Notes under the pieces: model-generated
Databases searched by the model: none
Seen by the model: only the letters and a program-made list of their open reading frames with translations
Told to the model about the DNA's origin: nothing
In this document: positions 49,255 through 61,485 of the stretch, piece after piece
Numbering within the stretch: the stretch's first letter is position 1
How the letters are laid out: the number at the start of each line of letters is the position of its first letter
Translations under genes and position numbers: made by a program
Source: Chamaecrista fasciculata
Taxonomy: Eukaryota > Streptophyta > Magnoliopsida > Fabales > Fabaceae
Assembly (NCBI GenBank): GCA_003254925.1
Contig: QANZ01055971.1
Location: 95,036-159,035, forward strand
Reading direction: 5' to 3'
DNA length: 64,000 bases

Positions 49255-50478
49255 GTATATATATGTGTGTGTAGATTTTGCTGGCTTAACATATATATAT
49301 ATATATATATAGTTTATGTACTAGCCAGTTGGAATAAATATATATTTAGTTTCTGATAAATCAAGCGATTCAGCAGAAGGAACAGCATAATTATATAAAG
49401 GAGGTATTTAATTATTAAGTTATAGATTTAGCAGCACATAAATCAACAAATTAATAAACTCGATGACACAAATGTGTGTTTGATTAAGAGGACTCTCAAT
49501 GATGTGTCTTGTATATCTGGCACTCCCACAATTTAATCATTTCCTGCCAAATTATTCAGAAACAAATCATCTGATCTATTACTCAAATTCTTAGTGATTG
49601 GATCATATGTACCTGCTAAAATGAATGCAGAACATGGATCTTGGTTTTGTTAATTCCAATTGCGGTCATTGCACATGAAATTTTATCTAATGGCTTAAAA
49701 TTAAGCACATGCTCTAAATATGGAGTGTGTTGGAATTGAGAATGGACCTCAAATATTTCAGCAAGGAAGTATCGAGCATAAAGTGGCTTATATTTGACAA
49801 CCTTCAGAATAAAATTTGCCAATTCTCATTACATACGAAAACTGAAATCTCTTCTTTACTTTCAAATGTTGTTATCTCTAAATGGCTCATTTGCCCTACA
49901 TGAGACGGTTAGGTAACATAAATAGCTTATCCTGCCACTCATTTTTCCATTATCTTGAAGCTATTTTTTTTAATATCCTTATCCTACGATTCCTTTATAA
50001 TTTTTATTCATTTTCTAAGTCAAATATGTAAAAATTTGTATATTCTCTTTTTTTTCCGGTAAAGTGTATATTCTCTTTTAATTATAAATATAATAGAAAA
50101 AAATTATAACATGTCTTATTTTCATAAATAAACTTCAGAACACAAATAAAGTTTTTGATTGTCAGATTTCTAGAAATGCCACAAATTTTTTGTTGTGAAA
50201 AATGCTAACAAAATCCTGTGCAGATCATACTTTCAAATATTAAAAATAACAATATAAAAAATTCCAACCGGAATAATCAGCTACCTTCATCTTGGATCTA
50301 CAGTCTTTTTATCCATCACCTGAAGCCTAAAGACTAATTCTAACAAAAAAAATTAAAAAAAGAAAAAGCCTATAGAATAATTGTTACACCCCCTTAGCTC
50401 TCTTCCTATCCCATGACTATGAGGGTGTTAAAAAATCTAAAGGAAGGAACAAAATGGGAGAAAAGAAAGAAATTAATA
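49255..50478. other. Intergenic spacer
   Basis: AT-rich DNA. A 68-codon minus-strand frame at 49616-49822 has no family signature and is not called a gene. Confidence 0.4.
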
Positions 50479-50744
50479 GAGCAAACATACAATTTGTTTC
50501 TTGAAAAATACACGAATTAACAATTCAATCTCTGAAAGTCTAGTTTGTACACTTTAATCCTTGAAAATTATGGAGACAATACAACTTAGTTCCTTAAGCT
50601 TATTTTTAAGCACCAATTTGTAAAAACAATAAGACTTAAATGTATTGGTCTCACCATTTTCACAGGCTAAAAAATATAAACTAGACTTTGTAAATTGAGA
50701 TGTCAAATCGTATATCTTTCAATGACTAATTTATATATTTACTC
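50479..50744. repeat. MITE (family A) beside the carrier gene
   Basis: GAGCAAACATACAATTTG on the left and ATATTTACTC on the right. Order and wording follow 10921-11192 closely (AATACACGAATT, AGTCTAGTTTGTACAC). It ends 30 bp from the stop codon of the carrier gene. Confidence 0.75.
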
Positions 50745-50773
50745 AAATTAATAAACTAAAAAGTAGTATAGAA

Positions 50774-53700
50774 TCAGTAAAACAAGGACTCTAGCCAATC
50801 TGATGTCAATTCATATGCAACAAATGTTACAGCACCTGCAGGTGCAGCTTTTATGGTTGATGGGAGTATGCCCTTGTATAGACCAGCCCAACCCTCAGAC
50901 TGCAGTATCCTCTGCACGGCGTCAAGCATATTTTTATATGCTCGAAACTCAACCCGGGCTCCATATCTCGGATGCCTTTGAAGCCCTTCAATCTGCACCA
51001 ACAAATTTCAGAATACCCCAACAAGGCTTTATTATTATCTACTTGTTTCAGATGACACAGAAGACATCAATGATCTAGCCTAAGGCCAGAGATAAATAAT
51101 GCTACTAGCAATATCTTAAGATGGGCGGAGCTCTACCTGAAATCTCTTCTTTACGACATCAAGAGGATGACAGACAAGCTTAGCACATGTTCCAGCCGCC
51201 AACCCACAAAGGAAAATCTGAAAGCTAGAGAGTGCAAAAACAGACGGAGTTTCGGGATATCGATGCCGGTTCCAGGCCTACAATTTAAAACAGAACATGC
51301 ATCATCGATAAACAAGTCTCGGAGACTAACCATAGATGAAGTAAAACAAAACACTCACCAGCATGTGAGAAGAAATTAAAATCCATCTTTCATACGTAAT
51401 TACACAACTTACAATTGACAAACGAGAACAAAATTTCCAGTGACATGTACCTTTTATTTTTCTCTTGATCTATTAATTCTATTCAAAATCATTTTAAGAT
51501 AATAGAAATGCAGACCTAAACTAGGCATGAGGCATAATCACCATAGTCCAAACTGGTAAGTGGTAACATATGCAACAAGTAAGCATCTTCATCTAGATTC
51601 GATATTCAAGGTACATTGGTGAGTGAGATGCATCAAGAGCAACCCTCAGAACTACCTAAGCACTTTCTATCCCAAAAGAGTGGTAATATCTTCTTGATGA
51701 ATTTTGTGTCATTGTGGTCTTTCCTAGTGTCATTTGACTCCAAATAACAATTACACATGACACAGCAAGATAGAATAACCGAGAATGCAGAATCAGAGAA
51801 GCTATAAGGTAGCCTAACTACAGTTTCAGTGTTTAACAGAGGCTGGTCAACAACATTCAATGCATGCACGGCACTGTTAATTCAACATATAAGGGATTGA
51901 ATTTTACCATAGCCCAACGCTTGAATGTATCATATGTGCCAAATTGTAGGCCTGCATAAGGTATAATCTCAACTAGCGTTGGTGATAATCCAGCATACAA
52001 GCCTTGGAAGCCACGAGTCCTGACTATATCAATGAAAGCTGACCTCATGTTTGGATATACCTGATGTCAGATAATTACAAAATATATCTATTAAATAAGA
52101 AAAAAAGCTCCATATAATTATGAAAACCTCATATCAATATATTCAAAGAAAGCAAAGACAGAACTGTTTAAACTCTTGAGAATTGGCAGCTTATTTAAAA
52201 AAGCAAAATGAATCTCTCAAACAGTAAAAGGCCTTGCTTATTGGGATGCTGAATTAGGCGTTTGGCTAGATAATGAGCCCTGACACTAGAAGTTGTGCAT
52301 GCTATAGTCTCAAGGAAGATCAATGTGTACTTGTGGTTTTAAAACACAGCTCCTTGGGCAATAAAAATCACCCCAAAATTGGGGGTTGTGTGGCCGGAAA
52401 ATGAAAGCAAAAAAATGTTGCAGCTTTCAACTTTCAAGCACAGAAAAAAGGGCTTGCAAATATAGTTGCCTCAAATTAGTCAGGAGACAAGAAATAAATA
52501 GTTGTGGACACTTTAATGAGCAAACCAGCTATTTGCTTCAGTCACCTATGTAATACTAATAAACAGCGTGAAATTATTTTGATTCTTGTTGTATAGCCTT
52601 AGCCATATAATGATGGTTATATCTATACCTTAGGTTCACCCTGAGAGGCTAATATAGTTCGGAGAAGATCAAAGGGATATGATCCGACAGTAGCTGCACA
52701 CCCAGCTAATGCTCCACTTAAATAGGATAAATAAGGACTCAAATTAACATGATTCTCTGCAGCAACAGAAAACAAGCGATAAACAACATATCCAAGAACT
52801 CAGAAAGACATAGTATTTCTCTTTAACGTCTCTAAAGGGGGAGTGGGCATAGATTTTGGCCTGCATAGATACAGTCTATCTACAAGACATCTAGAAGAGA
52901 AATTGGTATTGCTTGCCAATAAATATTGAATTACAAAGAAGAATACCTGTCTTGGAAGAACCAGAGGCAAAAGTCTTTATCTTGTGTAAAACAGTAAATT
53001 GTATGGCTGTATATGGCATAACCATGAGTAATGCTGGCACATTTCCCCGCCAAAAGCCCTGTAATAAGAAATGATTGAAAGAAATTGCCAGAGTGGAGAA
53101 AAGGAAAATATGCATTTTGCTCCAATTGAAACAAAAAATTCACATGAAAACACAAAGGAGATGTTTTAGAATTCCAGACACCATCAGATAATAACATCAT
53201 CAACAGATAATCAGTGCCTGTGTAACTGGAAGGGCAATATGAAGGCAAGGGTAGGCTGCTAAGTGGAAGAAATAAATAATCTAATAACATAGTAGATTTG
53301 TCATAAATAAGCACTTGGATCAATAACTTCCAAACAAAAATTATATCTACTTCATTTGCAAGTATATACGAAAATTATTGGATTGGAAATGGTTGGTCCA
53401 GTGCACTTCAAATGACGTTTAAAGTGTAAAGACCAAAAAACAATCATGAAGGACAGCACGTCAGAGTTCAGACTTCAGACCATTCTACTACTGTGTTCAC
53501 TATCCTTTTTAACACCGGAGGATATCTTGCAATAGATGAACAAAAATTCTGGCATTACTTGTAACTGTTTAATTACAGGAAAAAAGGAACAAGCTTTGAG
53601 AAGCTTCACTAGGTGCTGTGTTTAGGATGCAATACATGTATATATTGGTAGATTGGAAGTGGGCCATGTCCATCTTATTCTTTATGTTCAAATCATAATA

Positions 53701-54490
53701 CTTGGGATCTACATAAAAGTGGGGTAATTTCTATAGAGTTGCTTAATGCATTGATTGAGCCTAATAGAAAGTGCTTGATTCTAACCATTAATATTAGAGG
53801 AAGATTGCGAGTTCTAATCCCATGAGTGTAGCTGAGGGCAGAAGGAGATTGTTGGCATATTAGAGATGGATAGCGTTATTAACAGTCCTTGTATATTTGA
53901 AATCTGCTCTACAAGTTCGAGAAATAACGTTGCATACCTAATGATCCTAACAATGTGTTCATATATATATATATTCACGAACGCGTATACACATTGAATC
54001 CGATAATACATATACAGCAAAAGCACCGTTCACAATAAAAAAAGAAAATCTAGGATACAAAACATGAAGGAGAAATTAAACAGAGATTATAGAAGCTGAG
54101 TTATTCTACCCGCAAGCCTTCCTCTCTAAAAATATCCTTGGATGCTTGAAGCATTCCAGTATATTTTGATGGCGTAGAGAAATCCTTCCGTAGTAAAGCC
54201 CATGAAGTTGTAGGCTCAAGTTGAACCTGTCCATAAATGGAATTACAGATTTCTTCAGCTAAATGCTCACCTCCAAGATGGAGCCAGCACCAATGAACAG
54301 CCCAGCAAACCAAAAATCCAAAAACTCTTAACAGTTACAAACTAGTAATACATTTAATTCTGTAAAAACTGACCTGGAATCTAATCTTGATAACATCAAG
54401 CGGCGACGTGACTGTACGTGATATAGCACCCGAAATTGCCCCAGCCGTTGCATCAACCATGGCTTGCTTCATTTGGCTCGGTTCCCCCAT
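50774..54490 (-). CDS. TPC1-like: Mitochondrial carrier, thiamine diphosphate type, 328 aa
   Basis: Exons are 54490-54374, 54226-54110, 53058-52947, 52756-52629, 52060-51908, 51277-51137 and 50992-50774, totalling 329 codons. Three Solcar repeats carry the signatures [19 protein letters not shown] and [10 protein letters not shown]. Residue order (RNVP-like [19 protein letters not shown], then [20 protein letters not shown] and [21 protein letters not shown]) fits the mitochondrial thiamine diphosphate carriers of plants. It should exchange the cofactor across the inner membrane for pyruvate and 2-oxoglutarate dehydrogenases. The start MGEPSQMK is the first ATG after a likely 5' UTR intron (donor about 54862, acceptor about 54527). 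A neighbouring adenine-nucleotide-type carrier is the alternative, but is less likely. Confidence 0.92.
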
Positions 54491-55516
54491 TGCCAGAAAC
54501 ACCCTTCCCTTTCACACTAAAACCTGGAAGACGCAAAACCCAAAAACGCTTCAACAAACTAACATAACATCCAAAGCATTTGTAAACATGTAAAGATAGA
54601 TAGATTCATAGATAGATACCCCACACCACAACAACACAAATACGGAAAGCAACACAAAAACTGCCGAATGAGTAGCATTTATAACAAAACGGAAGCAAAT
54701 CAATCAATTAATTTTAAATCCCTTGATTAATGCCCTAGATGTTAGGGTTCCTCTTTAAAGTCACCAAACAAGTAACAATTAAGGGACTTTGTTCTACAAT
54801 GAAACGATATAAGCAAGAAAGGACCTATATAGTATATAACCGAGTACGCTTGTGTACGTACCAGAAAGAAAGGAAGGAGGCAATGGAGAAGAGAACCGCC
54901 ATCTGAAAATGGAGAAAAAGAAGAGAAAGTAGGCGTTTGTTGTTGCCGCCTTATTTGATTGAGAATTGGGATTTTAATAGACGAGACGAGACGTGGCTTT
55001 ATACTATTATATAGTTCACAGACCACGGGAATTTAGCGAATCAGTTAAAATCGTGTTTTGTGATTTGTGTTCAAATACAAAAACACTAGGCAATAATACT
55101 TTGACTGTTAAGATCAACCAACTAAACCAAGTAATTATTTGTGGAAATCTGTGTAAAAGTATATGAATATCAAAAACACCAAAGCAAGGAGGATACAGGT
55201 TGAAAAGAACCCGTGAGCGAAGTCGCAGAGAAGAGAAGCAAGCCAATAGATTGAATTGAAGTGTACTTTATTAGAATATAACATATAAAAAAATAGTTCT
55301 AATTTCAATCTTAAGTAAACTTATATTATTTTTATCAAGTTCCTCCAATCACTTTTAATCTCATAAAAATTAGATTTTTTTTAAATCACAACTAAAAATG
55401 TGCAATTATTCTAATTTCATGTCATAAGATTATTTTGTTCTAATTATTTAATGATATAGTTGTGCATTCAAGCAAATGCCTCATAATATATATAATATTA
55501 TATTTATATGACTATA
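54491..55516. other. Leader, leader intron and promoter side of the carrier gene
   Basis: On the minus strand TTTCTG|GTACGT near 54862 and CTTCCAG near 54527 mark a probable 5' UTR intron. Beyond 55000 is promoter and spacer. No other gene seen. Confidence 0.5.
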
Positions 55517-55725
55517 TCTATATCTATACTATATTATAAAAAAAAATAGCGTTATTAACAGTCAAATAAAAACTTCTCACAACATCAAATAAAAAAAATT
55601 GTTATTAAAAAATAAAAATATATTATAAAAAAACTTAAAATTTTATTAAAAACATAATAATTTTTTAAAAAATATTTAAATTTTAATAATTATTAAATTT
55701 AAAACGGGCATGCAAAGCACACTAG
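55517..55725 (+). mobile_element. Short Helitron-like element, fourth copy
   Basis: Starts TCTATATCTATACTATATTA and ends GGGCATGCAAAGCACA then CTAG before a T. The ends match the family but the interior is different and poor in sequence complexity. Confidence 0.62.
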
Positions 55726-55879
55726 TTATTATATATTTATTTATGAAAAAAAAAATTTATTTTGAGAATTGTATTAATTATGTTTTAAATTAATATTTTT
55801 CAATGACATTATCAATGTTATTTATAAATCAATAAAACTAATTTTTATCAGGTATAAACAAAATATAATTTTTTTAAAA

Positions 55880-57000
55880 AATTATTGAATATTCTCAAGA
55901 TTAATAATGATGTTTTGATCAAACTCATTTTTAAAGTATTATTTAACCTCGTTTGCCAATAATTTTAACTAGATAGAGAAAAAAAATTTGTCAAAACTAA
56001 TTTGTAACATTGATTTTATTGCATTCAAACTTGAAGCGAGATAGATATGATCAAACTCATAAGACAAGCTGCTCATTTTTTGGTCTGGTTTCATAGTCGA
56101 TTTGACCTCATTTATCAATGACTTCAACTGGATAAAAAAACTCATCAAATTTAACTTGTAACTTTGATTTAATCGAATTTCGGTTTAAAATGAAAGAAAT
56201 ATTGATCATATTCAATAGTTAAAGACCAATAATAAAATTTTAAAAAAACTTTAAGTACCAAAATAGATTTTGGACCAATTTGTTGAATCTTAGAAGGGAA
56301 ACAGATAACTGTGTTTTTGTTTCTTTGGTACACATATGCTGGAATTTGTAAGATCACTAACGAATATCTGTTTAATGTCTAATGTCTATATATTTGTGTG
56401 CTAATTAGATATGCCCAAAGCTTTTGGAATTAATTACCTCCTCTGTACATACTAATTTATTAATGAATTCGTTCTTTTGGCCAAAAAAAAATAGCGTTAC
56501 TCCGAAAACATTAAAATATAAACAAGCAAATTTTGCTGACAAAATTAAATTATTAACTCTATTTTAAAAAAAAATATTGTGGTCAGAATTTATTTTAATT
56601 CTGGAAATTTGTTTGTTTCAAACATTTAAATACTATTTTCAAATTTTAATTCTGTCATAAATTATAGTAATTTAGAGTTACATATATTTATAGGTCAAAA
56701 GGGTCATTTTAGTCCTTAATGTATATTTATGTTATTTTAGTCCTTATGTTTTAAAATATTCATATTGATCTTAAATATTGGCAAAATTTTCAATTTGGTC
56801 CCAAACTACTAAATTTGATTATATTATTCTCTTTTCAAATTTAAATGTGATAAGTCTAAAACTATATATTGTTTTTGAAGAATACTTTATCTATTCAGTC
56901 GTAGCTGTAAAAAAAGAGGTCAAATCAAATTTTGAAAGTAAGTTATTCATTTTACTATCAAACAAATAAAGTTAATCATATCTCTTTTGTTAAAAAAAAA
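55880..57000. repeat. Two separated arms of foldback family C
   Basis: 55880-56280 reads like the right arm and centre (CATTCAAACTTGAAGCGAG, TTCAATAGTTAAAGACCAA). 56695-57000 reads like a left arm (AGGTCAAAAGGGTCATTTTA). They face each other across 400 bp of spacer, so they are probably two decayed copies and not one element. Confidence 0.55.
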
Positions 57001-57069
57001 TGATAAAATAAAATCTGAATCCAAGTTTTAATGACCCCACATGATTTTTCATTTATTTATAAAAAGAAC

Positions 57070-57428
57070 AAAGTGTAAATTTGATTCTACATCTTTTGGT
57101 CAGTTCTCAATTTGGTCTCATCTTTTTTTGTTGCAGTTTTGGTCTCATATCTTTAGGTCAGGTCCTAATTTGGTCCTATATCTTTTTTTTGTTGCAGATT
57201 TGATCTCATATCTGTGAGTTAATTGCAGAATTAGGCTTATATCTTTATATTGAGTTTAGAAGTGGTTCTATATTTTTACAAAAAAATCAACTAATGGTTA
57301 TCATTTCAAAAAAATCAACTAATGGTTATAATTTCGTAAAGATATGAGACTAATTATGCAATTTAAATAAAAGAGATGTGACCAAAATTGAGACCTTTTA
57401 AAAAGATATAGAACCAAATTTACACTTT
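57070..57428. repeat. Foldback element upstream of the first C2 gene
   Basis: AAAGTGTAAATTTGATTC at 57070 is the inverse of the right end at 57428, with about 60 bp of arm similarity. The left arm also has two copies of a unit beginning TTTTGTTGCAG. Confidence 0.7.
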
Positions 57429-57662
57429 GATTTATATAAAATAACAAACTCATCGTTTTTCTGTGAGGCAACAAATTACTAATTTATTAGCAAAAACAAA
57501 AAGTTAGTTAAAACTTAAGAGTATTTAAAACGAAGTTAAACTTGGGCATTACCAAAAATAGCTTAAAGTTAACGCGTCAACATCATTACTCGAAAGATTC
57601 TCAACTTTTTTTCCCATAGTAATTTGGATTAGCTTCCCCAATCTCCCTCTGTAATCTGTATC

Positions 57663-57677
57663 TATATATATATATAT
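57663..57677 (+). promoter_or_regulatory. TATA-like run of the first C2 gene
   Basis: A TATATATATATATAT run about 85-95 bp before the ATG at 57760, a normal leader distance. Confidence 0.5.
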
Positions 57678-57759
57678 GCTTCCAAAAGCAATGTCTCCAT
57701 AGTTCACATCCACATCACAACATTGCTTTTTCTTCTTCTTCATTATAACTCCAATAATT

Positions 57760-58503
57760 ATGGAATACAGGAATCTAGAACTCAACATTCTCTCCGCTCA
57801 AGACCTCAAGAATGTGAACCTCTTCTCCAAGATGAACGTATACGCCGTCGTTTCCATCTCCGGCGACCCTCGCCAGAAGAAACAGAGTACTGTCAAAACC
57901 CCTGTTCACAAACACGCCGGAAACCACCCCACTTGGAATTTCTCCACCAAATTCTCCGTCAACCACCACCTCGCCCGCCACAACCGATTGTTCCTCCGCA
58001 TCGACGTCCGCTGCCACCGCTCTCTCCTCGGCGGAAAGCAAATCGGCCGAGTTGAAGTTCCGATCAAAGAGCTTCTTGACCAATGCGGCGACGGAACCAT
58101 GTCATTGCAATACGTTAACTACCAGGTCAGCAAGCCTTCTAGGAAGCCCAGAGGGATAGTGAGTTTGTCTTACAAATTCGGTGCAAAATTCACGGTGGCG
58201 TATCCTCCGGCGCCGGCGTTGGTGTCGGTGCCGTATGAGTATCCGATGCCAGAGGCACAACCGTATGACGGTGTCGGGTTTTTTAACCCACCGCCTCAAC
58301 TCGGATACGGGTTTGGGTATCCGGGTCAGGCCGCTGGATACGGGTATCCGGGTCAAATGAGTCATGGGTTTGGAGGTCCGAATAGGGGTAATTTTGGAGT
58401 GGGAATGGGAGCTGGATTAATGGGAGGAGCCATAGGAGGATTGCTTCTTGGAGATATGGTTTCTGATGCTAATGCTTCTGATGCTGCTGGATTTGGTTTT
58501 TAA
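57760..58503 (+). CDS. SRC2-like: SRC2-like C2-domain protein, 247 aa
   Basis: An intronless gene. Residues 1-135 are a C2 domain starting MEYRNLELNILSAQDLKNVN, ending near YQVSKPSRKPRGIVSLSYKF. The usual calcium-binding Asp positions are mostly replaced (AQDLKNVNLFSKMNVYAVV), so calcium binding may be weak or absent. A Pro/Tyr/Gly-rich linker follows (GYGFGYPGQAAGYGYPGQ). The C-terminal Gly-rich segment GMGAGLMGGAIGGLLLGDM matches the end of soybean SRC2 relatives, which attach to ER and vacuole or plasma membranes and respond to cold and other stress. A paralogue lies 4.7 kb downstream in the same orientation. Confidence 0.9.
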   Translation: MEYRNLELNILSAQDLKNVNLFSKMNVYAVVSISGDPRQKKQSTVKTPVHKHAGNHPTWNFSTKFSVNHHLARHNRLFLRIDVRCHRSLLGGKQIGRVEVPIKELLDQCGDGTMSLQYVNYQVSKPSRKPRGIVSLSYKFGAKFTVAYPPAPALVSVPYEYPMPEAQPYDGVGFFNPPPQLGYGFGYPGQAAGYGYPGQMSHGFGGPNRGNFGVGMGAGLMGGAIGGLLLGDMVSDANASDAAGFGF

Positions 58504-58654
58504 TCTTCTTCTTTTATTATGGTATAGTGATATATACTGTACATGTAATTTATTAGTAAAATAGATTATAAGTATAGTTATTAAATTTCATGAGGTAAAG
58601 GTATTTCTCTATGGATGTTTCTTTTTTTTTCTTTTGTGACGTAGTTATTGTGCT

Positions 58655-58795
58655 CGGGGCATACCCTTCTGGTGGTTTCAAGCCCCACATTAGAAAGTGG
58701 GTGTGTGTGAGTATTTAAGTAGGTTATATGGAATTAAGGATTAACACCCACGTTAAGTGTTTTGTCTATTCCTGTCTTTAAAAAAAAAAAAAGCT
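58655..58795 (+). mobile_element. SINE with 13-bp duplication
   Basis: The flanks TAGTTATTGTGCT (58642-58654) and TAGTCATTGTGCT (58796-58808) match at 12 of 13. It has a weak B box (GGTGGTTTCAAGCCCC) and a 3' A run. It lies downstream of the first C2 gene. A truncated relative is at 6344-6394. Confidence 0.75.
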
Positions 58796-58808
58796 TAGTC
58801 ATTGTGCT

Positions 58809-59369
58809 TTGCACTATTGTATACTCCATCGGTGGCAGCTTTGGAATTTCTGTAAATTAATTCTAAGTTAATTTCTGTGACTTATCTTTTTACTTTTTTT
58901 AATTATTATTTTTTGGAAGTTGCTGAATTGTACTGACGAGTGACCACCATTTTATCTACACAGAGAGTACTAATGAAGGAAAGAAAAAGCAGAGTGGATT
59001 ATTAATAAATTTTAGACCGTAGAAACTTATCCTAATCTTAAGCTATCAGCCTAACTACCTAACGAATCGGAAACTAACTGCGTAACTAATATTGAGCTGT
59101 TGTTTTATCCTGATCATGCATGCAAGTGAATCGAATCTTGGATAGATCCTGTCATTCCTGTGTGGGTGGCCTTCATTTTCGGATTAATTGAGGTAAATGA
59201 ATCTGAGTTAGTTATCCATGGATGCTTCCAATCAATCCAACGCACGTGCTTGTGGAGAACAACCAGAAAGTGATAGTGTAGCGTGGCCATGTATTTTTTT
59301 TCATTTAGAAATTACTTTTTGAGAAACAAGATTAACATGGTTGATGAAGTAATAAAAATTTGAACCAAG
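58809..59369. other. Intergenic spacer
   Basis: No gene, RNA or element structure seen. Confidence 0.4.
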
Positions 59370-59542
59370 CTTTATTGGTCTAATAATCACCTCACTAGAT
59401 CGTTTAAGTAAATGTCCGATATTCGAATTCGCTTTGTATATTCAGTAACCAATTGGTCAATGATTGACCCTTAAATGGAGTCAGATTCGTGAATGATTAG
59501 TCCTTCTATCGGGTTAGGGATACTTTAGGCAACAAAAAAAAA
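59370..59542 (+). mobile_element. tRNA-derived SINE of another family
   Basis: Contains CTAGATCGTTTAAGTAAATG, the B-box-like ATATTCGAATTCGC and the body TTAAATGGAGTCAGATTCG, ending GGCAACAAAAAAAAA. I recognise this wording from legume SINEs, but from memory only. The duplicated flanks are unclear (AAGTAATAAAAATTT before, AATAATAGATATTT after). Confidence 0.65.
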
Positions 59543-59889
59543 TAATAGATATTTGATTTATTTAATTATATAATTAATGTTTTAAGAAATATACTTATGT
59601 CAGAAGGGTTTTACTCATTAATTAATCCTTATATAGATTCTAATTAAAATGGATAGGTGCAAGAAACTTTATATAACAAATGCATATATAATCGTGAACT
59701 TCTTCCTTTCATTATTAAGGAGTGCCGTGTTAATGTTATTTGAAGTAGAGATTATTTAATGTCTGGAAAATAAGACAAAGTTACACCTAGATTGAGTGAA
59801 TAGGTGTTATAGATAAAAATAATTCTTTTATAAAAATTCTTTTTAAGATTACTCAACAACTAATTTAAATTAATTTAGTAATATATAAA

Positions 59890-60626
59890 CAGTGGCGGAG
59901 CCAGGGTTTTGGGTTAGGAGGGGGCAAAATTTTTTTTTTTACCAGTCTTATTTTGGTTCTCAATATTTACTTAAAATTCTATTTTGGTCCCTGATATTTT
60001 TATTTCATTTTAGTCCTTAATGTTTTCTATAAGTTTCATAATTGATTCCTAATTATTGAATATGATCACATTTCTCTCATTTTAAACTCGAGCACGATGA
60101 AATCACAATTACGTGTTAAATTTGATGAAGTTTTTCTTTACCCAGTTGGAGTCATCAACAAACGAGATCAAATCAAGCATGAAATTGGGTTCGAAAATGG
60201 ATTGCTTGTTTTATAAATTTGGTCATATTTCTCTCATTTCGAACCCACTCTCATGCCCAATTTGACTCTGTTTATCGATGACTCTAACTGGACAAAGAAA
60301 GAACTCACCAAATTTAATTTGTAGCTCTGATTTCATCGCATTTGGGTCTGAGACGAGAGAAATATAACCACATTCAATAGTTAAGGACCAATTATAAAGC
60401 TTTTAAGAAACAAAAAGGACCAAAATGAAACAAAAAAATTAGGAACCAAAATGAAATTTTGGGTAAACATTAGGGACTAAAATAAGATTTTAGCCTATCT
60501 TTTCTCTCTATATTATTTAAATAAAATAAAATAGATCATGATTTTGTTCTTACCTACACAAAAAATGAAACATAAATTGGGGGGGGGGGGGGGGGNGGGG
60601 GGGGGGGGCATGGCCCTCCGCCACTG
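59890..60626. mobile_element. hAT non-autonomous element with perfect ends
   Basis: Perfect 11-bp inverted ends CAGTGGCGGAG and CTCCGCCACTG. Perfect 8-bp duplication TATATAAA at 59882-59889 and 60627-60634. It holds a family C foldback (about 59945-60500) and a G run of 30 positions at 60579-60608, with one unresolved base at 60596. Element length is 737 bp. Confidence 0.9.
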
Positions 60627-60888
60627 TATATAAATATGCGAAAATTGAATAGGGTACATATAGAGAAAATTAACATTGATATTTATCTTAATTCAGCCTA
60701 AATGACCTACGTTCAGTCCCTTTGCAAAGCAAGAAATGTGATGTCCATACTCCCTTTATATAATGTTCACCAAGCCTTTATTTCGGGAATGATCATTATT
60801 GCAGCAATCACTATTTAATTGTATGCTAATTATATTTTCCACATTAATGGAGTTTGTCTCTTGAACTTGGCATCAATTGTGTCCTGAT

Positions 60889-61426
60889 TAAGAAAAAAAA
60901 ATCCTCTCTCTCATGAGAGTCGAGTTCTCCCTTAAACCCCTCTCCATGAGGGACCACCTCTCTCTTTCATGAGAGATTTCATCCTATTTCATATTAGGTT
61001 TATCGGCGGCGCCTCCCAGCTTTGGTCTTCTGCGACGGTGCTCTTTTCTGTGTGTTTTCTGCGGCGGTGGTTTTCAAGTTTAGGTGTTTTCGGCAGTTGT
61101 CCTTCCCAGATTTGTGTGCTCTCTTTTTGTGGCGACGGCGTTTTTGATCTGGGATCCCACGGCGTCGATCTGGTCTAGTTTTTTTTTTTTTTGTTTCTAG
61201 TTTTTTAGATGGTTGTAGCTTTAGTTGGATTCCTAGATCTGTTAACTTGGCAACTGATTGTCTTGCCAATTTGTCTGACGACACGAAGATGGGTCCTCTT
61301 GGATGGGTTGCAAACCCCTCACCTTCGTTAGTTGAGGGATTGGATTATTTTGTTGTGTTTTTGTTTGTACTGTGCTTGGCTTTTCCTTGCTATTGAATAA
61401 AACATTTTTCAGGCCAAAAAAAAAAG
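60889..61426 (+). mobile_element. Non-LTR retroelement with perfect 12-bp duplication
   Basis: Flanks TTGTGTCCTGAT at 60877-60888 and 61427-61438 are identical. The 538-bp body starts with AAGAAAAAAAAATCC, has a GC-richer front (GGTTTATCGGCGGCGCC), and ends CTATTGAATAAAACATTTTT followed by a poly-A run. No tRNA promoter and no open frame of note; it is probably a miniature LINE derivative or, less likely, a processed pseudogene. Confidence 0.8.
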
Positions 61427-61485
61427 TTGTGTCCTGATACAAAAGCTTTCAGGCTAAGCTTCCTTCATCATAAATAAGAGACTTA

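Noticed and set aside
61000..61284. A 94-codon basic minus-strand frame
   Set aside because: It lies inside the non-LTR element in a region of biased composition and has no recognisable domain.
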